Assembly (NCBI RefSeq): GCF_002943565.1 | Contig: NZ_PJCH01000015.1 | Location: forward strand, 496,001 to 560,000 | Reading direction: 5' to 3' | Length of the DNA stretch: 64,000 bases | DNA from: Hyphococcus luteus | Lineage (GTDB): Bacteria > Pseudomonadota > Alphaproteobacteria > Caulobacterales > Parvularculaceae | Shown here: positions 46,104 to 55,942 of the stretch, in pieces | Position numbering within the stretch: position 1 is the stretch's first letter | How the letters are laid out: each line of letters begins with the position of its first letter | Made by a program: the position numbers and the translations under genes | The notes under the pieces: model-generated | Database searches by the model: none | Seen by the model: only the letters and a program-made list of their open reading frames with translations | Told to the model about the DNA's origin: nothing

Positions 46104-47405
46104 TTACGCCCGTTTTTCGTCGAGCTCGTTGAGATCCCGGCCCACCGTCTCCGGCAGGAGCACCGTCGCCACGAGGGCGCACAGAACCCCGATGCTGCCC
46201 ATCACCGTCATGGAGACGTTGAGCGCCAGGCCCGCCGCGAAAATCGCCACGCCCTGAATGAAGATGCCGCTGACCGCCCGCCCGAAATTATAGGCGAAAG
46301 CCTGGCCCGAGGCGCGGATTTCCGTCGGAAAAAGCTCCGTGAAATAAGGGCCGAAGGAGCCGTAAAGACCGAACTGGCAGAAACTCTGGACAATGCCGGC
46401 GGGGATCAGCAGATAGGCTGAACTGCCGAGCGGCGCGCAAAGATAAATCGACGTCGCAATAATGAAACCGAGACCGAAAAGACGGAAAGCCATGCGCCGC
46501 CCGAAGCGGTCGCTGAAATAGGCGTTGGTGATCAGCCCGAAAAAGGCGCCGACGCTATTCAGAAGAACGAAGATGCCCGCCGTCGACGCTGAAATGCCGC
46601 GCTCATTCTGCAGGAACGTCGTCAGATAACTCGAGACCGAATAGCCCGCCCCTTGCGCGCCGACCGCAAGGAGCGCGGCGAGCGCTGTGACGCGCAGATA
46701 TTTCAGGCGGAAGATCTCGAGCGGCGTCACCGAGCGTTTTTCCGCCTCGCGCTGCGCCTTGTTCTTTTTGAAGACTTCCGAATCGTCGTCACCGCGGCGC
46801 ACGAAAAAGATCAGGATCGCCGGCAGAAGACCGACCCAGAACACCACGCGCCAGCCGAGCTCGAGCGGGAACATGGCGACGAACGGGCCGGCCAGAAGCG
46901 CGGCGAGACCTGAACCCACAGCGACGCCGCTCTGCACCGAGCCGATCGCCTTGCCGCGGTCCTTGCGCGCGACAATCTCGCCGAGAAGCACGGCCCCCAC
47001 CGCCCATTCGGCGCCGAAGCCAAGGCCCTGCAACACGCGAAGGACCAGAAGCTGTTCGTAAGTCTGCGCGAAACCGGACAGGAAAGAGAACAGCGAGAAC
47101 CACAAAATGGTGATCTGCAGGATGCGCACGCGCCCGAATTTGTCGGCGAGCCAGCCGCCCATCCATCCGCCCACGGCGGAGGCGAAATAGCTGGCGCTGG
47201 CGATGGCCGCAGCTTGCGCAAGGCTGATGCCGAAGGCGGCGATAACGATCGGAATGAGATACTGATAAACGAGCGCATCCATCGCATCGAGCGTCCATGC
47301 GACCGAGCATGTCCAGAAAACCCGGCGGACCTTTTTATTCGCTGCCTGATACCAGGCGAACGGCCCGCCCCGCGCGGGTTCTTCAACACTGTCTGTCATG
47401 CTCAT
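46104..47405 (-). CDS. MFS transporter, organic-acid/sialate:H+ symporter-like
   Basis: A 433-residue inner-membrane transporter with 12 helices. MFS motif A occurs twice (GGWLADKFGRVR; SDRFGRRMAF), with LDAMDALVYQYLIP in TM1 and RVLQGLGFGAEWAVGAVLLGE in TM4. The pattern resembles SHS/AAHS organic-acid importers (lactate, sialate, aromatic acids). It probably takes a cluster intermediate from periplasm to cytoplasm. Two closely spaced Met codons at the start. Confidence 0.88.
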   Translation of the reverse strand: MSMTDSVEEPARGGPFAWYQAANKKVRRVFWTCSVAWTLDAMDALVYQYLIPIVIAAFGISLAQAAAIASASYFASAVGGWMGGWLADKFGRVRILQITILWFSLFSFLSGFAQTYEQLLVLRVLQGLGFGAEWAVGAVLLGEIVARKDRGKAIGSVQSGVAVGSGLAALLAGPFVAMFPLELGWRVVFWVGLLPAILIFFVRRGDDDSEVFKKNKAQREAEKRSVTPLEIFRLKYLRVTALAALLAVGAQGAGYSVSSYLTTFLQNERGISASTAGIFVLLNSVGAFFGLITNAYFSDRFGRRMAFRLFGLGFIIATSIYLCAPLGSSAYLLIPAGIVQSFCQFGLYGSFGPYFTELFPTEIRASGQAFAYNFGRAVSGIFIQGVAIFAAGLALNVSMTVMGSIGVLCALVATVLLPETVGRDLNELDEKRA

Positions 47406-47440
47406 TGATTATGCCTGTTTTTTGTGTCGTTGCGCTGCGG

Positions 47441-48394
47441 CTATTGATCCGAGGCTTCTTCGGCGAGGCGTTTTTCAAGCCGGCCGGTTCCGGCCTCGGC
47501 ATAGGCGCGGCAAGCATCCGGATCGATGAAAGGATTGGTCTCAGGATCTTCCTCGCGGGCTTTTAGTTTCGCCTCCACGTCAATGGAAAGCGGCGACGGC
47601 GCAAGCAGTATGTCGCAAGGCAGACCCGCGACTTTCGCAATGGAATTGCGGAATGTCTCAACCCGCTCCGGATCATCGGTAAAGCGGAAACCGGGCGCGG
47701 AACGCGTTGAGAACGTATCTGCAAAGACCACGTCGAGACAGCGGTCCTCTTCGCAGGAGCGCCAGGTCCAGGCCGCGCTGCCGGGCGTGTGGCCGGGCAT
47801 GTAACGGGCCGTGATTTTGACATCGCCGACCGCAAGGGCCTCGCCGTCTTTGACAGCGCGCACGTCTGGAACGGCCGGAAAGACATTGTCTTCAATGCCG
47901 CGCTGGGGATCGTCTTCCGTGGGATGGCCCATCTCCAACGCCTTTGCGCTTTCAATGCTTGCGGCGACCTCGGCGCCGGTCGCGCGCTCCAGCGCGGCGA
48001 TCCCGCCGGCGTGATCGAAGTGAGGATGGCTGTTAAAAATCAGCTTGAGGTCAGCGAGCGAAAAGCCGAGCGCTTCGATATTGTCGACGATACGGGGCGC
48101 AGTCTGGGTCATGCCGCCATTGATGAGGACAAGGCCGTCATCGGACGCGATCAAAACCGAAGAGATCATCGCCGTGCCGACATAATAAGTGTTCCCGTAA
48201 ACCTGAAACGGCGCCATGGGCTCATTCAGTCGCTCACAGAAATCGCAAACGTGAGGCGGGTCGGGCTCAAACACCGCTTGTGCGGGAGATGAAGTCTCGT
48301 TTTTCGCGGATGGCGTGCAGGCGATCACCGCCGCCGCGCCCAGAAATGCCAGGACCAGTCGCCCCAAAAGGGAAATAACGCTTTTCAGATTCAT
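47441..48394 (-). CDS. Subclass-B3-like metallo-beta-lactamase-fold lipoprotein with one ligand replaced
   Basis: A 317-residue MBL-fold protein. ATG 48394 gives a lipoprotein signal (LAFLGAAAVIAC, C26). Zn ligands H123-x-H125-x-D127-H128 (NSHPHFDH) and H202 (GHTPGS) are present. At the position of the B3 ligand H263 (usually in a PHP-type segment) it has Ser (LLAPSPLS, S267). INGG replaces the usual IDGG. The likely role is a lactonase or other hydrolase in the cluster rather than antibiotic resistance. The longer reading to 48499 lacks a signal and a ribosome site. Confidence 0.85.
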   Translation of the reverse strand: MNLKSVISLLGRLVLAFLGAAAVIACTPSAKNETSSPAQAVFEPDPPHVCDFCERLNEPMAPFQVYGNTYYVGTAMISSVLIASDDGLVLINGGMTQTAPRIVDNIEALGFSLADLKLIFNSHPHFDHAGGIAALERATGAEVAASIESAKALEMGHPTEDDPQRGIEDNVFPAVPDVRAVKDGEALAVGDVKITARYMPGHTPGSAAWTWRSCEEDRCLDVVFADTFSTRSAPGFRFTDDPERVETFRNSIAKVAGLPCDILLAPSPLSIDVEAKLKAREEDPETNPFIDPDACRAYAEAGTGRLEKRLAEEASDQ

Positions 48395-48559
48395 GCTTTC
48401 ACGCTTAAGCGGCGCGCCGCCCTTTCCTCCCGTTAAGTCCGGTTTTTTTCCACTTTTTAACAGAGGCCGACCCACTCGATCTTGCCCCGGAAGGCGCATA
48501 AATTTGCACCTGCCTCATGGCGGGTCGCCGCAAGCCGTCCTTCTGTCGCGTGGACCGCA

Positions 48560-50671
48560 TCAGCGTAGCTCGACGCCGTCGATCTCCGGTCCAGTGGGCG
48601 GCATTTCATAGCCGTGCTCGGTCAGGCGCGCTTCGGAAAGTTTCTCGCAGGGCACGCAGTCAGGCCAATAATGCTCAGGCGTGCGCCCGCTCACCGGATT
48701 TCGATAGTGGAACCACATGGGCAAAATGCCCGGCCAATCGACGGTTTCGCCTGTGCCGCCGCGAAAACCTTCCTGGCGTTCGCCGAGTTCGGTTAAGAGA
48801 ATGTCAGGCGGATATTTGTCGAGCAGCGGACTGCGATAAGGCTCGGCCTCCGCCTCCGGCTCTTCCGCGCCGGACCATCCGTCTTCCCAATTCGGCATTG
48901 CGAAATAATGTTCGTCGATAGTGAGGCTCCAGAACCGCCAGACGCCGTTTTCCAGCACCAGCTGATCGTTGGGATACATGCCTCCATGAAGCCCGCCCAT
49001 GTAAAACCGGGACGGCGCATCCGGGTCTTTCGAGGTGCGCGGCTGGAAAAGCCGCGTGCGCAGATTGGCCGAGCGCCCGTCATGGGAGACATGGATGACC
49101 GGCTGGGTGCGCCAGTGGAACGACACCGCCGGGCGCATTTCGCGCGGCGGCCCCCACATGGCGTTCGCCGCGCCCATGATGCGGTCCTGGCCCAGATAAA
49201 AGCCGGCGAAGGGCGATTGCTTGTTGCCGTCTTCGGCGAAGATCGAGGAAAGCTTCGTCCACTGAAAATCATCGAGATAATAACCATAAGCGGCTGAGAC
49301 ATTCACTACCGCATCATAGGCCTCAGACCGTTTCAGCCGCCGGCGCAAATCGACGAGACGGTCTTCTGGCGCTTGCGCCGTTTCTTCACCACTGTCCGAT
49401 TGGTCGACCGTGCCAGTCAGGTCGTCTTTTGCAACCACCATAAAATCGGCCACATCCACAGGACTTCCTGTACCCGGATTGGGGCTGAGAAAGGCCGGAA
49501 ACCTGTGCTCGACGCCCTCGCCCGAGCCCCAGCCTTCGTCATAATCGGCCTTCATCATGGGATAAAGGCGCATCTCCTTGAACTTCCAGATGCCGCCTTC
49601 CTTGACGAACCGGTTGCGGTAAACGCTGATTTTCCATGAAGCTGCATCCTCGTCAGCATCGCCCAGCATGGCGAGCTCGATGCCGCGGGTTTCCGCCTCG
49701 TTCCCGTCCGGCACGACTCTGACGAGTGTGTCGAAAAGCGGGTGCTCGTTAAGCTCGCCGTGACCGAGCCCCGCCGGGCCCATAAGCTCCATGGCTTCGC
49801 GCACGCCTTCCGGTCCCTTAAAAACGCCGGCGCCCGCGATTTCCACCGCACTGTCTTCGGCGAAAAGATCGACCACATCGTCCCACATCTTGCGGTCCAC
49901 ATAATAGCCATAGGCGTTTTGCAGATTGCGCACGTCGTCTTCGTCGTTCATGGCCGCAATGCGCTGTTCGAGACTGTCGAGCGATGCATCGCTCTCAGGC
50001 GCATCGCCTTCCGGCTCGGGGATCGGCACACCGGTTTCATCGATCGTGAAATGATAGGGAATGATCGGAATATCTTCGCCGCCGACATTCTTCCAGCCTT
50101 CAGCGTAATCGCCTTCATACTGCGGATAGTACCGCATGACGGCGATTTTCCAGACGCCGTCCTCGCGCACATAATCGTTTTCGTAAAGGCCGCCCTCAAA
50201 CCAGGCCCGGCCTTGCCCGTCGCCCTTAAAGGCGAGGCTCATCCAGCGGCCCTTGGCGCTATCACCGTCGACGGAAAGATTGACCAGCGGCTCGTCGATG
50301 AATTCGGTATTGAGCGCGCCGGGCGCGAGATCGCCGCCCTCATTCAGCCAGTCTGAAATCGCATCACGCCCGTCGATTTTCTCATCGCCCCATTCGACCC
50401 GCGCGTCCTTCGCAAAAAGGGCCGCCATGTCGCCCCACAGGGAATATTGTTCATATTGCGCGTAATGGCGCTGAAGATCCTTGACCGCGCGCAGAGATTC
50501 GAGTCGTTCCACACTGCGCGCCAGATTGTCCAAGCCCTCCACCCGCCGCTCTTTTCCGCCGGACTTTAGGGCCGGTTCAACGCTTTCCCCCTTTGACGTG
50601 TCATTGCAGCCCGTAAAAAACAGAACGAGCAACAAAACAACGAACGCTCTGCCCAGCTTTCCGGCCGTCAT
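48560..50671 (-). CDS. Triple NTF2/SnoaL-domain lipoprotein (703 aa)
   Basis: A large lipoprotein (FFTGC lipobox, C22) with three tandem NTF2-like domains at about 52-185, 232-372 and 437-595. Each opens with an LQxxYGYYxDxxxWDxxxxLFAED-type helix (LQNAYGYYVDRKMWDDVVDL in domain 2) and closes with DGVWKI-type strands. A C-terminal segment holds FHYRNPVSGRTPE and a Cys pair (DCVPCEK). Same architecture as 58138-60177. NTF2 chains this long on a lipid anchor are unusual. Presumably periplasmic or outer-membrane facing. GGAGG precedes the ATG. Function unknown. Confidence 0.88.
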   Translation of the reverse strand: MTAGKLGRAFVVLLLVLFFTGCNDTSKGESVEPALKSGGKERRVEGLDNLARSVERLESLRAVKDLQRHYAQYEQYSLWGDMAALFAKDARVEWGDEKIDGRDAISDWLNEGGDLAPGALNTEFIDEPLVNLSVDGDSAKGRWMSLAFKGDGQGRAWFEGGLYENDYVREDGVWKIAVMRYYPQYEGDYAEGWKNVGGEDIPIIPYHFTIDETGVPIPEPEGDAPESDASLDSLEQRIAAMNDEDDVRNLQNAYGYYVDRKMWDDVVDLFAEDSAVEIAGAGVFKGPEGVREAMELMGPAGLGHGELNEHPLFDTLVRVVPDGNEAETRGIELAMLGDADEDAASWKISVYRNRFVKEGGIWKFKEMRLYPMMKADYDEGWGSGEGVEHRFPAFLSPNPGTGSPVDVADFMVVAKDDLTGTVDQSDSGEETAQAPEDRLVDLRRRLKRSEAYDAVVNVSAAYGYYLDDFQWTKLSSIFAEDGNKQSPFAGFYLGQDRIMGAANAMWGPPREMRPAVSFHWRTQPVIHVSHDGRSANLRTRLFQPRTSKDPDAPSRFYMGGLHGGMYPNDQLVLENGVWRFWSLTIDEHYFAMPNWEDGWSGAEEPEAEAEPYRSPLLDKYPPDILLTELGERQEGFRGGTGETVDWPGILPMWFHYRNPVSGRTPEHYWPDCVPCEKLSEARLTEHGYEMPPTGPEIDGVELR

Positions 50672-50932
50672 TGCAATCCTCCCATATCATTTAGCCGCTT
50701 GCCTGCAGCTTCAGGCGCATGACCGCTCGTTGCAAGCACAGGCGCCGGCAGCGTCCGCGATGATCCAAAATTAACGCCTGTTCGATCAAATACGCAGCCG
50801 GCCCGGAAAGCCCCGGAAACCAGCTGGCCGGATAGTCGTTCCCCGAAAGTCCGGACCGGAGCTGGCAGGCGGGCCTGGGTGAGATGGCCGCTTGATGCAG
50901 TCATGATTGAAGCCATGCCCATAAAAAACGCC

Positions 50933-51682
50933 TCAAGCGGCGCCGGATACGTTCAAAATCGCGCCAGATGTAAACGAGGCTTTTTCCGATAAGAGAAACA
51001 TCACCGCTTCGGCCACCTCGTCCGGCGTTCCCGCGCGACCGAAAGGAAAGCGCTCGATCGCCGCTTCAAGCCGGCCGGGCCGGTGCATGTCCGTTGCAAT
51101 GGGGCCTGGCGAAACCGCGTTGACGCGAACGCCTTCGCGCGCGACCTCGCGCGCAAGCCCGATAGTCAGGCTGTCGACGCCGCCTTTTGAAGCTGCATAC
51201 CAGACATATTCGCCCGCTGATCCGTAATCCGACGCACGCGACGAGATGAAGACGATCGAGCCGCCCCGCCCCCCATGTTTCGTCGAAAGACGTTTCACCG
51301 CCTCGCGCCCCACCATTAGCGCGCCAAGAAGATTGACCTCGACAACTTCGCGCAGGGTTTCGTTCCGCGCGTCTGCGAGCGTGGAGTTCTCTCCAGTGAC
51401 GGCGCTGTTGTAGACAACCGCCTTCAGCCCGCCAGCGGCGTCGACTTCAGCGAACATCTTCTCAATATCGCTTTCAACGCCCATGTCCGCCTTGATGATC
51501 ACGGCGCGGCGCCCGAGTGCACGAATTTCATCCGCGACCTTTTCGGCCGCCGCCTGATTGGCGACATAGGTGAGCGCGACGTCGTAGCCCGCGCACGCCG
51601 CGGCGAGCGCCGTTGCTGCGCCAATGCCGCGACTGCCGCCGGTGACGAGAAGAAGAGGAGAATCCGAAATTTCAACAGCCAT
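50933..51682 (-). CDS. Short-chain dehydrogenase/reductase
   Basis: A 249-residue SDR: TGGSRGIG cofactor motif, NSAVTG in place of NNAG, Ser in FISSRAS, Y-x3-K in YAASK, and VSPGPI. FabG-like. ATG 51682 follows GAGGCG; the upstream ATG at 51736 is unsupported. Between the ABC binding protein and the triple-domain lipoprotein on the same strand. Distinct from the SDR at 37923. Confidence 0.9.
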   Translation of the reverse strand: MAVEISDSPLLLVTGGSRGIGAATALAAACAGYDVALTYVANQAAAEKVADEIRALGRRAVIIKADMGVESDIEKMFAEVDAAGGLKAVVYNSAVTGENSTLADARNETLREVVEVNLLGALMVGREAVKRLSTKHGGRGGSIVFISSRASDYGSAGEYVWYAASKGGVDSLTIGLAREVAREGVRVNAVSPGPIATDMHRPGRLEAAIERFPFGRAGTPDEVAEAVMFLLSEKASFTSGAILNVSGAA

Positions 51683-51795
51683 GCTTCGCCTCGTTACATT
51701 CGCGTCCTGTCGGAAAACAGGACGCCGCCAGCTCAACTGTGAGCCGCCGGCTGCCCTGACCCGATTTGTCCGGCCTTATCGCGAATAGAAACACA

Positions 51796-52800
51796 TCATT
51801 CGCCGCTAAGCGCCAGAGCTTCTTCATAGACGCTCCTGTCGATAAGCGTCGACAATTCTTCGCGGCTGCGCGGCACACGATCATTCCGCTCAGCCAGCCA
51901 CTGTTCTTCCTTGACCAGAATATCCAGCAGGTTGTCTGGATAACTCGCCGTATAATCATGGTGACTCCAGGAACGTTCGATTTCCTCCATCGTGAAGCCG
52001 CCCTTTTCGTTGACCAGCGCCTTGGCGGCTGAAGGGTCTTGCTTCATCGCTTCAACGGCGTCCATCGTGGCGCGCACGAAAGCGACCACCTTCGCGCGCT
52101 GCTCCGGGTCGGCGAGGTTCTCCGCCGTGGTGTTGAGATCGAAATGCTCGGAATAGATTTCCTTGCCGGAAAACTCGATCAGATCGTCGCCCAACACGTC
52201 CGCCGAGCTGCCGCTATAGGGCTCCCAGATGACGACCGCGTCAACCTCGCCATTGGCAAGCGCTTTGGTCATGCCGGCCAGCGGCACGATGGATTTCGGC
52301 TCGATATCGTCGAAACTGAGGCCCGCATTGTCGAGCATGCAGAAGAGAAAATAGCCGGACGATGTCGGCGGGATGGTGGCGACAGTCTTGCCCTTGAGGT
52401 CGGCGACCGTTTCAATGCCCGCTGAGCGGCGGGCGACAATGCGGTAAAGCCCGCGCGTCACGGTCAGCACAATACGTATGTTCGGATGCTCCACCGAGTA
52501 ACGCAGAGCCTGAGTTTCCGCATGGGTGGCCACGTCGGCCACGCCTTCCTCGCCAAATCCCTGAATGCTCGGAGCGCCTACCAGATTCGGAATCCCGCCC
52601 ATCTTGACCGTCGCCTCGTCGGAATAAAACTCTTCGGCCGCGAGCAACACGGGCGCGATTTCGAAAGTCTGCACGTTACCGTGAATTGCAATCGGCCCGG
52701 GTTCAAAGACCGCCTCCGGCGCTTGCGACACACAGCCGCCCGCCAGCGCGGCTGCGCCGAATAGGACTACAGTGCTTAAGGTTTTAAATCTATGTCGCAT
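51796..52800 (-). CDS. ABC solute-binding lipoprotein, NitT/TauT (SsuA) type
   Basis: A 334-residue periplasmic-binding protein of the SsuA/THI5/NMT1 fold with lipobox LAGGC. Typical pieces: DVATHAETQALRYSVEHPN, LKGKTVATIPPTSSGYFLF and NGEVDAVVIWEPY. No permease or ATPase genes are next to it. It either borrows another transporter or acts as a periplasmic carrier behind the TonB receptor upstream. ATG 52800 has GGAGAGG ahead and is preferred to 52815. Ligand unknown. Confidence 0.88.
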   Translation of the reverse strand: MRHRFKTLSTVVLFGAAALAGGCVSQAPEAVFEPGPIAIHGNVQTFEIAPVLLAAEEFYSDEATVKMGGIPNLVGAPSIQGFGEEGVADVATHAETQALRYSVEHPNIRIVLTVTRGLYRIVARRSAGIETVADLKGKTVATIPPTSSGYFLFCMLDNAGLSFDDIEPKSIVPLAGMTKALANGEVDAVVIWEPYSGSSADVLGDDLIEFSGKEIYSEHFDLNTTAENLADPEQRAKVVAFVRATMDAVEAMKQDPSAAKALVNEKGGFTMEEIERSWSHHDYTASYPDNLLDILVKEEQWLAERNDRVPRSREELSTLIDRSVYEEALALSGE

Positions 52801-52870
52801 AATCAGCCTCTCCAAGCTTAAACTTCTTCTTCCACCATAGGTTTTTCACCTCAAGCATTCCTTTGCATAC

Positions 52871-52906
52871 AAAGAGGAGCCGGGCGCACAAACCCGGCTC
52901 CCGCGT
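52871..52906 (-). terminator. Terminator after the second TonB receptor
   Basis: Perfect 9-bp stem GGAGCCGGG (52876-52884) against CCCGGCTCC (52893-52901), 8-nt loop; on the minus strand followed by TCTTTGT. It lies 40 bp after the receptor stop (52942). Confidence 0.65.
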
Positions 52907-52941
52907 TGCTAGGGAGATTTGCATATTGGGAAGGAACATCC

Positions 52942-55929
52942 CTAGAAACGAATGCGGACCCCGGTTTTAAACCTCATGCCGAAAGTATCGAAGTAAACCG
53001 GATTGGTCGGATAGTTGGATCCGCCAAGACCGCCGCCGCCTGGCGCCACCGGCGGTTTCTTATCGAAGAGGTTGTCGATGGCCCCGAAGACTTCGACATT
53101 CTGCCCGCCGGATCCCGTCTTAATTTCATACGACATGGCGAGGTTGACATAAGTCGCCGCGTCGACGCGGTTGGTGCTGATGCTGTTCGGCAGGCTCGGA
53201 TCGTAGCCTGCGTCTTCGGGACCGGTATATTCAACGCCGTAAATTCCGGATCCGATACGCCGCACGGTGACAGTCGTGTTGAAACCGCCATAATTATAAG
53301 AAATGAAGCCGTTCCAGATCCATTTCGGCGACGGGTTGAAGTCGCCGCCATCGCGGATCGGCCCCGATTGCCCCGCATAGTCAATAGCGTCCACAGTGGG
53401 ATCCGGCAAAACCACAAAGTCATATTGATGATTTGCAAGCACCCGGAAGTTGAGATCGCCGGCAAGACCGTCATGCAGGTTTTCGAGCGGCAGATTGTAA
53501 TCCAGCTCGAAATCGAAACCGCGCACAGTAAGCTGGCCGAGATTGACCTGCCGCGCATCGACAAAGGTAATGTCTGTCGGCGAAGCGTAAGTGATGCGGC
53601 CGCAGAAGAGATTATAATCTTCGCAGAAATTGACGATGCCCTGGCCTGTGAGCGTCGAGACCACGTCCTTGATCTTGATCTGATACCAATCGGCCGAGAA
53701 GGTCAGCCCGGGGACGAAGCCCGGCGAGACGACGAAGCCGGCCGTCGTGGTGTCCGCCTTTTCCGGCGTCAGGGAGAAGGCGCCGCCGCCGAGAATCGGC
53801 GTCGGATCGTCGCCGCCGCCGCCGGGCGAGCCCGGGATGGCCGGATTGTCGACGATGCCCTGGGACGAGCCCTCTTCGGTCGGCACGTTTTTCAAATAAA
53901 GCTCGCGGAACCCGGCGGCGCGAATGTCGCGCGAGCGCGAGGCGCGGAACCGAAGCCCTTCAGTGATGTCGTAAATGGTGGAGACTTTCCAGCTCGTGGC
54001 GTTGCTGGTTTTCTCCTCCTTGGTGAGCCGGTCCGTGGCGTGGTTGCGCGTCTGGCGCACCGCGCCGTTGATTTCGAGGTAATCGGCCAACGCCACATCG
54101 CGCAACACCGGAATGTTCATCTCGAAAAAACCTTCGAGCACGCTGATGTCGCCGGCATAGTCGAGACCGAAAGTAAAGGCGTAATCGTTATAGTTCGGGA
54201 TGTCGCCATGGGTGACGTCGCCGCCCTCGTCGCGATATTCGCCGCCTGCAGCAACGCCGATGGGCCCGGCGCCCCAGCCGTCGTAGACAACGCCCTGAAT
54301 GCTGCCGGCAATCACATGCTGGTCGTATTTGAAGTCCTCGACGACAGGACGATAAGCATAGGCCACCGCCGCCGGGTCGAGATTGTCGAGACCGAACAGA
54401 TTAAGCGGCACGCAGCCCTCAGCCACCGGATCCGGATCGGCCTCAAGCAGTTCGGCGCAGACGATTTCGTTTGTCATCGGGTCGACGACCGCGTCCAGCG
54501 CATAAACGAAAGGCGTGTTGACCCGCGAATTGGTGCGGCTCTGGTGCCGGTCGTTCTTGCCGTATTGATAGTAGACGTCCCACGACCAGCTGTCGCCGAA
54601 CTCGCCATTGGCGCCGATCACGCCGCGGAAGACTTCCGTCGTTGCTTCGTTGTAGGACGGCACCTGCGCGTCGATGTCCTTGCCGAGACTGAAAGACGTG
54701 CCGTCGAGCAGCGTTACAAGCTCCGCCGGAAGATAGGCGTTGGTCGGCTTGACGAAAAAGGTCGAACGCGGCCCCGCCGTTACGCCGGTGTTGCTCGCCT
54801 GGCGGTTGGCGTAGGTGAATTCGCCGACAAGATTAAGGCTGTCCGTCAATTCATATTCGCTGTAGAGATACCCCACATAGCGCTCGGTCGGCGTCTGCAG
54901 ATCGGAGTCGGCGTAAGTCGATGCGCCGTCGCCGCCTTGGCGCGGGCCAAAAGTCGACGTTGAAACAAACCGGCCCGGATCGAATTCGATAATCCCTGTG
55001 CCGTCATCGTTGAAACGATGATTGCGCGCATCGGGGTCGGCTGGGTCGCGGTTGCGCACGACGCCATGAGGATCGTTAAAGGCCTGCCTGGAATCCGGTC
55101 CGATGACGAAATTCGGCAGACCATAGTCCGGCGTGCCCGGCAGATTGTAGCCGGACACCGTGCCGTCGAGGAGAATATTGCTGGCGTTGGTGAAGCGGTC
55201 CCAGCCTTCGGCGCACCACAGACGGGATTCGTAACAGTCGCCGATGCCTTCCTTTTTCTCGAATTCACCGCCAATGACCACATGGCCGCGCCCTCCAGCG
55301 AAGCCGGAGCCAAAGGTCAGCGCCGCGTGATAGGTTTCGCCATCGCCGCGCGCTGTCTGGCCGTAATCGACCTGGCCGCGGAAACCCTCAAAGTCCGTAT
55401 CGAGAATGATGTTGACTACGCCGGCGACCGCGTCCGACCCGTAAGCCGCCGAGGCGCCGCCGGTCACTGTTTCGACCCGTTCGATCATTGACGAAGGAAT
55501 GATGTTGAGATCGACCGCGCCGCCGTCCGAGGTCGGAATGAAGCGGCGGGTGTTGACGAGCGTCAGCGTGCGCGTGCCGTTATAAGGGTTTAGACCGCGC
55601 AGGTTCGCATAAAACGCACCGACATTTGCGCCCGCCGTAATCCCCGCCGTCGAATCCGACTGGAACAGGGAAATCTGCGGAATGAGACGCAAAGTCTCCG
55701 AGACATTGGTCTGGCCGAGACCCTGAATGAGATCGGCCGACATGACCGTCGCCGGCGTCGGAGAATCAAAGCCGTCTCGCTTGATGCGCGACCCGGTCAC
55801 GATGATCTGGTCGGACGAAGCGCCCTCATCCTGCCCCACCGCCGGCGCAGAACCGACTGCGAGCATAGCCGCCGATGCGCCGGTGAGCAAAGCGGATTTC
55901 GACATGCGGTTAAAAATAGAATTTCGCAA
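52942..55929 (-). CDS. TonB-dependent outer-membrane receptor (about 995 aa), TTG start
   Basis: Large receptor with a signal peptide around MSKSALLTGASAAMLAVGSA (cleaved after AVG or thereabouts). TonB box DQIIVTGSRIKRDG, plug domain with RVETVTGGASAAYGSDAVAGVVNII, and a barrel ending in Phe (VRIRF). This plug signature marks the large Caulobacter/sphingomonad receptors used for complex organic nutrients. Start: GGAGGG at 55937-55942 lies seven bases before TTG 55929. ATG 55905 is the alternative and the upstream reading to 56016 is unlikely. Different subfamily from the 852-residue receptor. Confidence 0.92.
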   Translation of the reverse strand: MRNSIFNRMSKSALLTGASAAMLAVGSAPAVGQDEGASSDQIIVTGSRIKRDGFDSPTPATVMSADLIQGLGQTNVSETLRLIPQISLFQSDSTAGITAGANVGAFYANLRGLNPYNGTRTLTLVNTRRFIPTSDGGAVDLNIIPSSMIERVETVTGGASAAYGSDAVAGVVNIILDTDFEGFRGQVDYGQTARGDGETYHAALTFGSGFAGGRGHVVIGGEFEKKEGIGDCYESRLWCAEGWDRFTNASNILLDGTVSGYNLPGTPDYGLPNFVIGPDSRQAFNDPHGVVRNRDPADPDARNHRFNDDGTGIIEFDPGRFVSTSTFGPRQGGDGASTYADSDLQTPTERYVGYLYSEYELTDSLNLVGEFTYANRQASNTGVTAGPRSTFFVKPTNAYLPAELVTLLDGTSFSLGKDIDAQVPSYNEATTEVFRGVIGANGEFGDSWSWDVYYQYGKNDRHQSRTNSRVNTPFVYALDAVVDPMTNEIVCAELLEADPDPVAEGCVPLNLFGLDNLDPAAVAYAYRPVVEDFKYDQHVIAGSIQGVVYDGWGAGPIGVAAGGEYRDEGGDVTHGDIPNYNDYAFTFGLDYAGDISVLEGFFEMNIPVLRDVALADYLEINGAVRQTRNHATDRLTKEEKTSNATSWKVSTIYDITEGLRFRASRSRDIRAAGFRELYLKNVPTEEGSSQGIVDNPAIPGSPGGGGDDPTPILGGGAFSLTPEKADTTTAGFVVSPGFVPGLTFSADWYQIKIKDVVSTLTGQGIVNFCEDYNLFCGRITYASPTDITFVDARQVNLGQLTVRGFDFELDYNLPLENLHDGLAGDLNFRVLANHQYDFVVLPDPTVDAIDYAGQSGPIRDGGDFNPSPKWIWNGFISYNYGGFNTTVTVRRIGSGIYGVEYTGPEDAGYDPSLPNSISTNRVDAATYVNLAMSYEIKTGSGGQNVEVFGAIDNLFDKKPPVAPGGGGLGGSNYPTNPVYFDTFGMRFKTGVRIRF

Positions 55930-55936
55930 TGGAATA

Positions 55937-55942
55937 CCCTCC
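55937..55942 (-). promoter_or_regulatory. Ribosome site pointing to a TTG start
   Basis: GGAGGG seven bases ahead of TTG 55929. No equally good site precedes ATG 55905, so the receptor probably starts at TTG. Confidence 0.6.

Noticed and set aside
52906-54963. Long plus-strand open frame (685 codons) opposite the second TonB receptor
   Set aside because: It is antisense to a receptor with a complete signal peptide, TonB box, plug and barrel. Its translation is Arg/Val/Ala-rich with no recognisable domain, typical of the antisense frame of a GC-rich gene.
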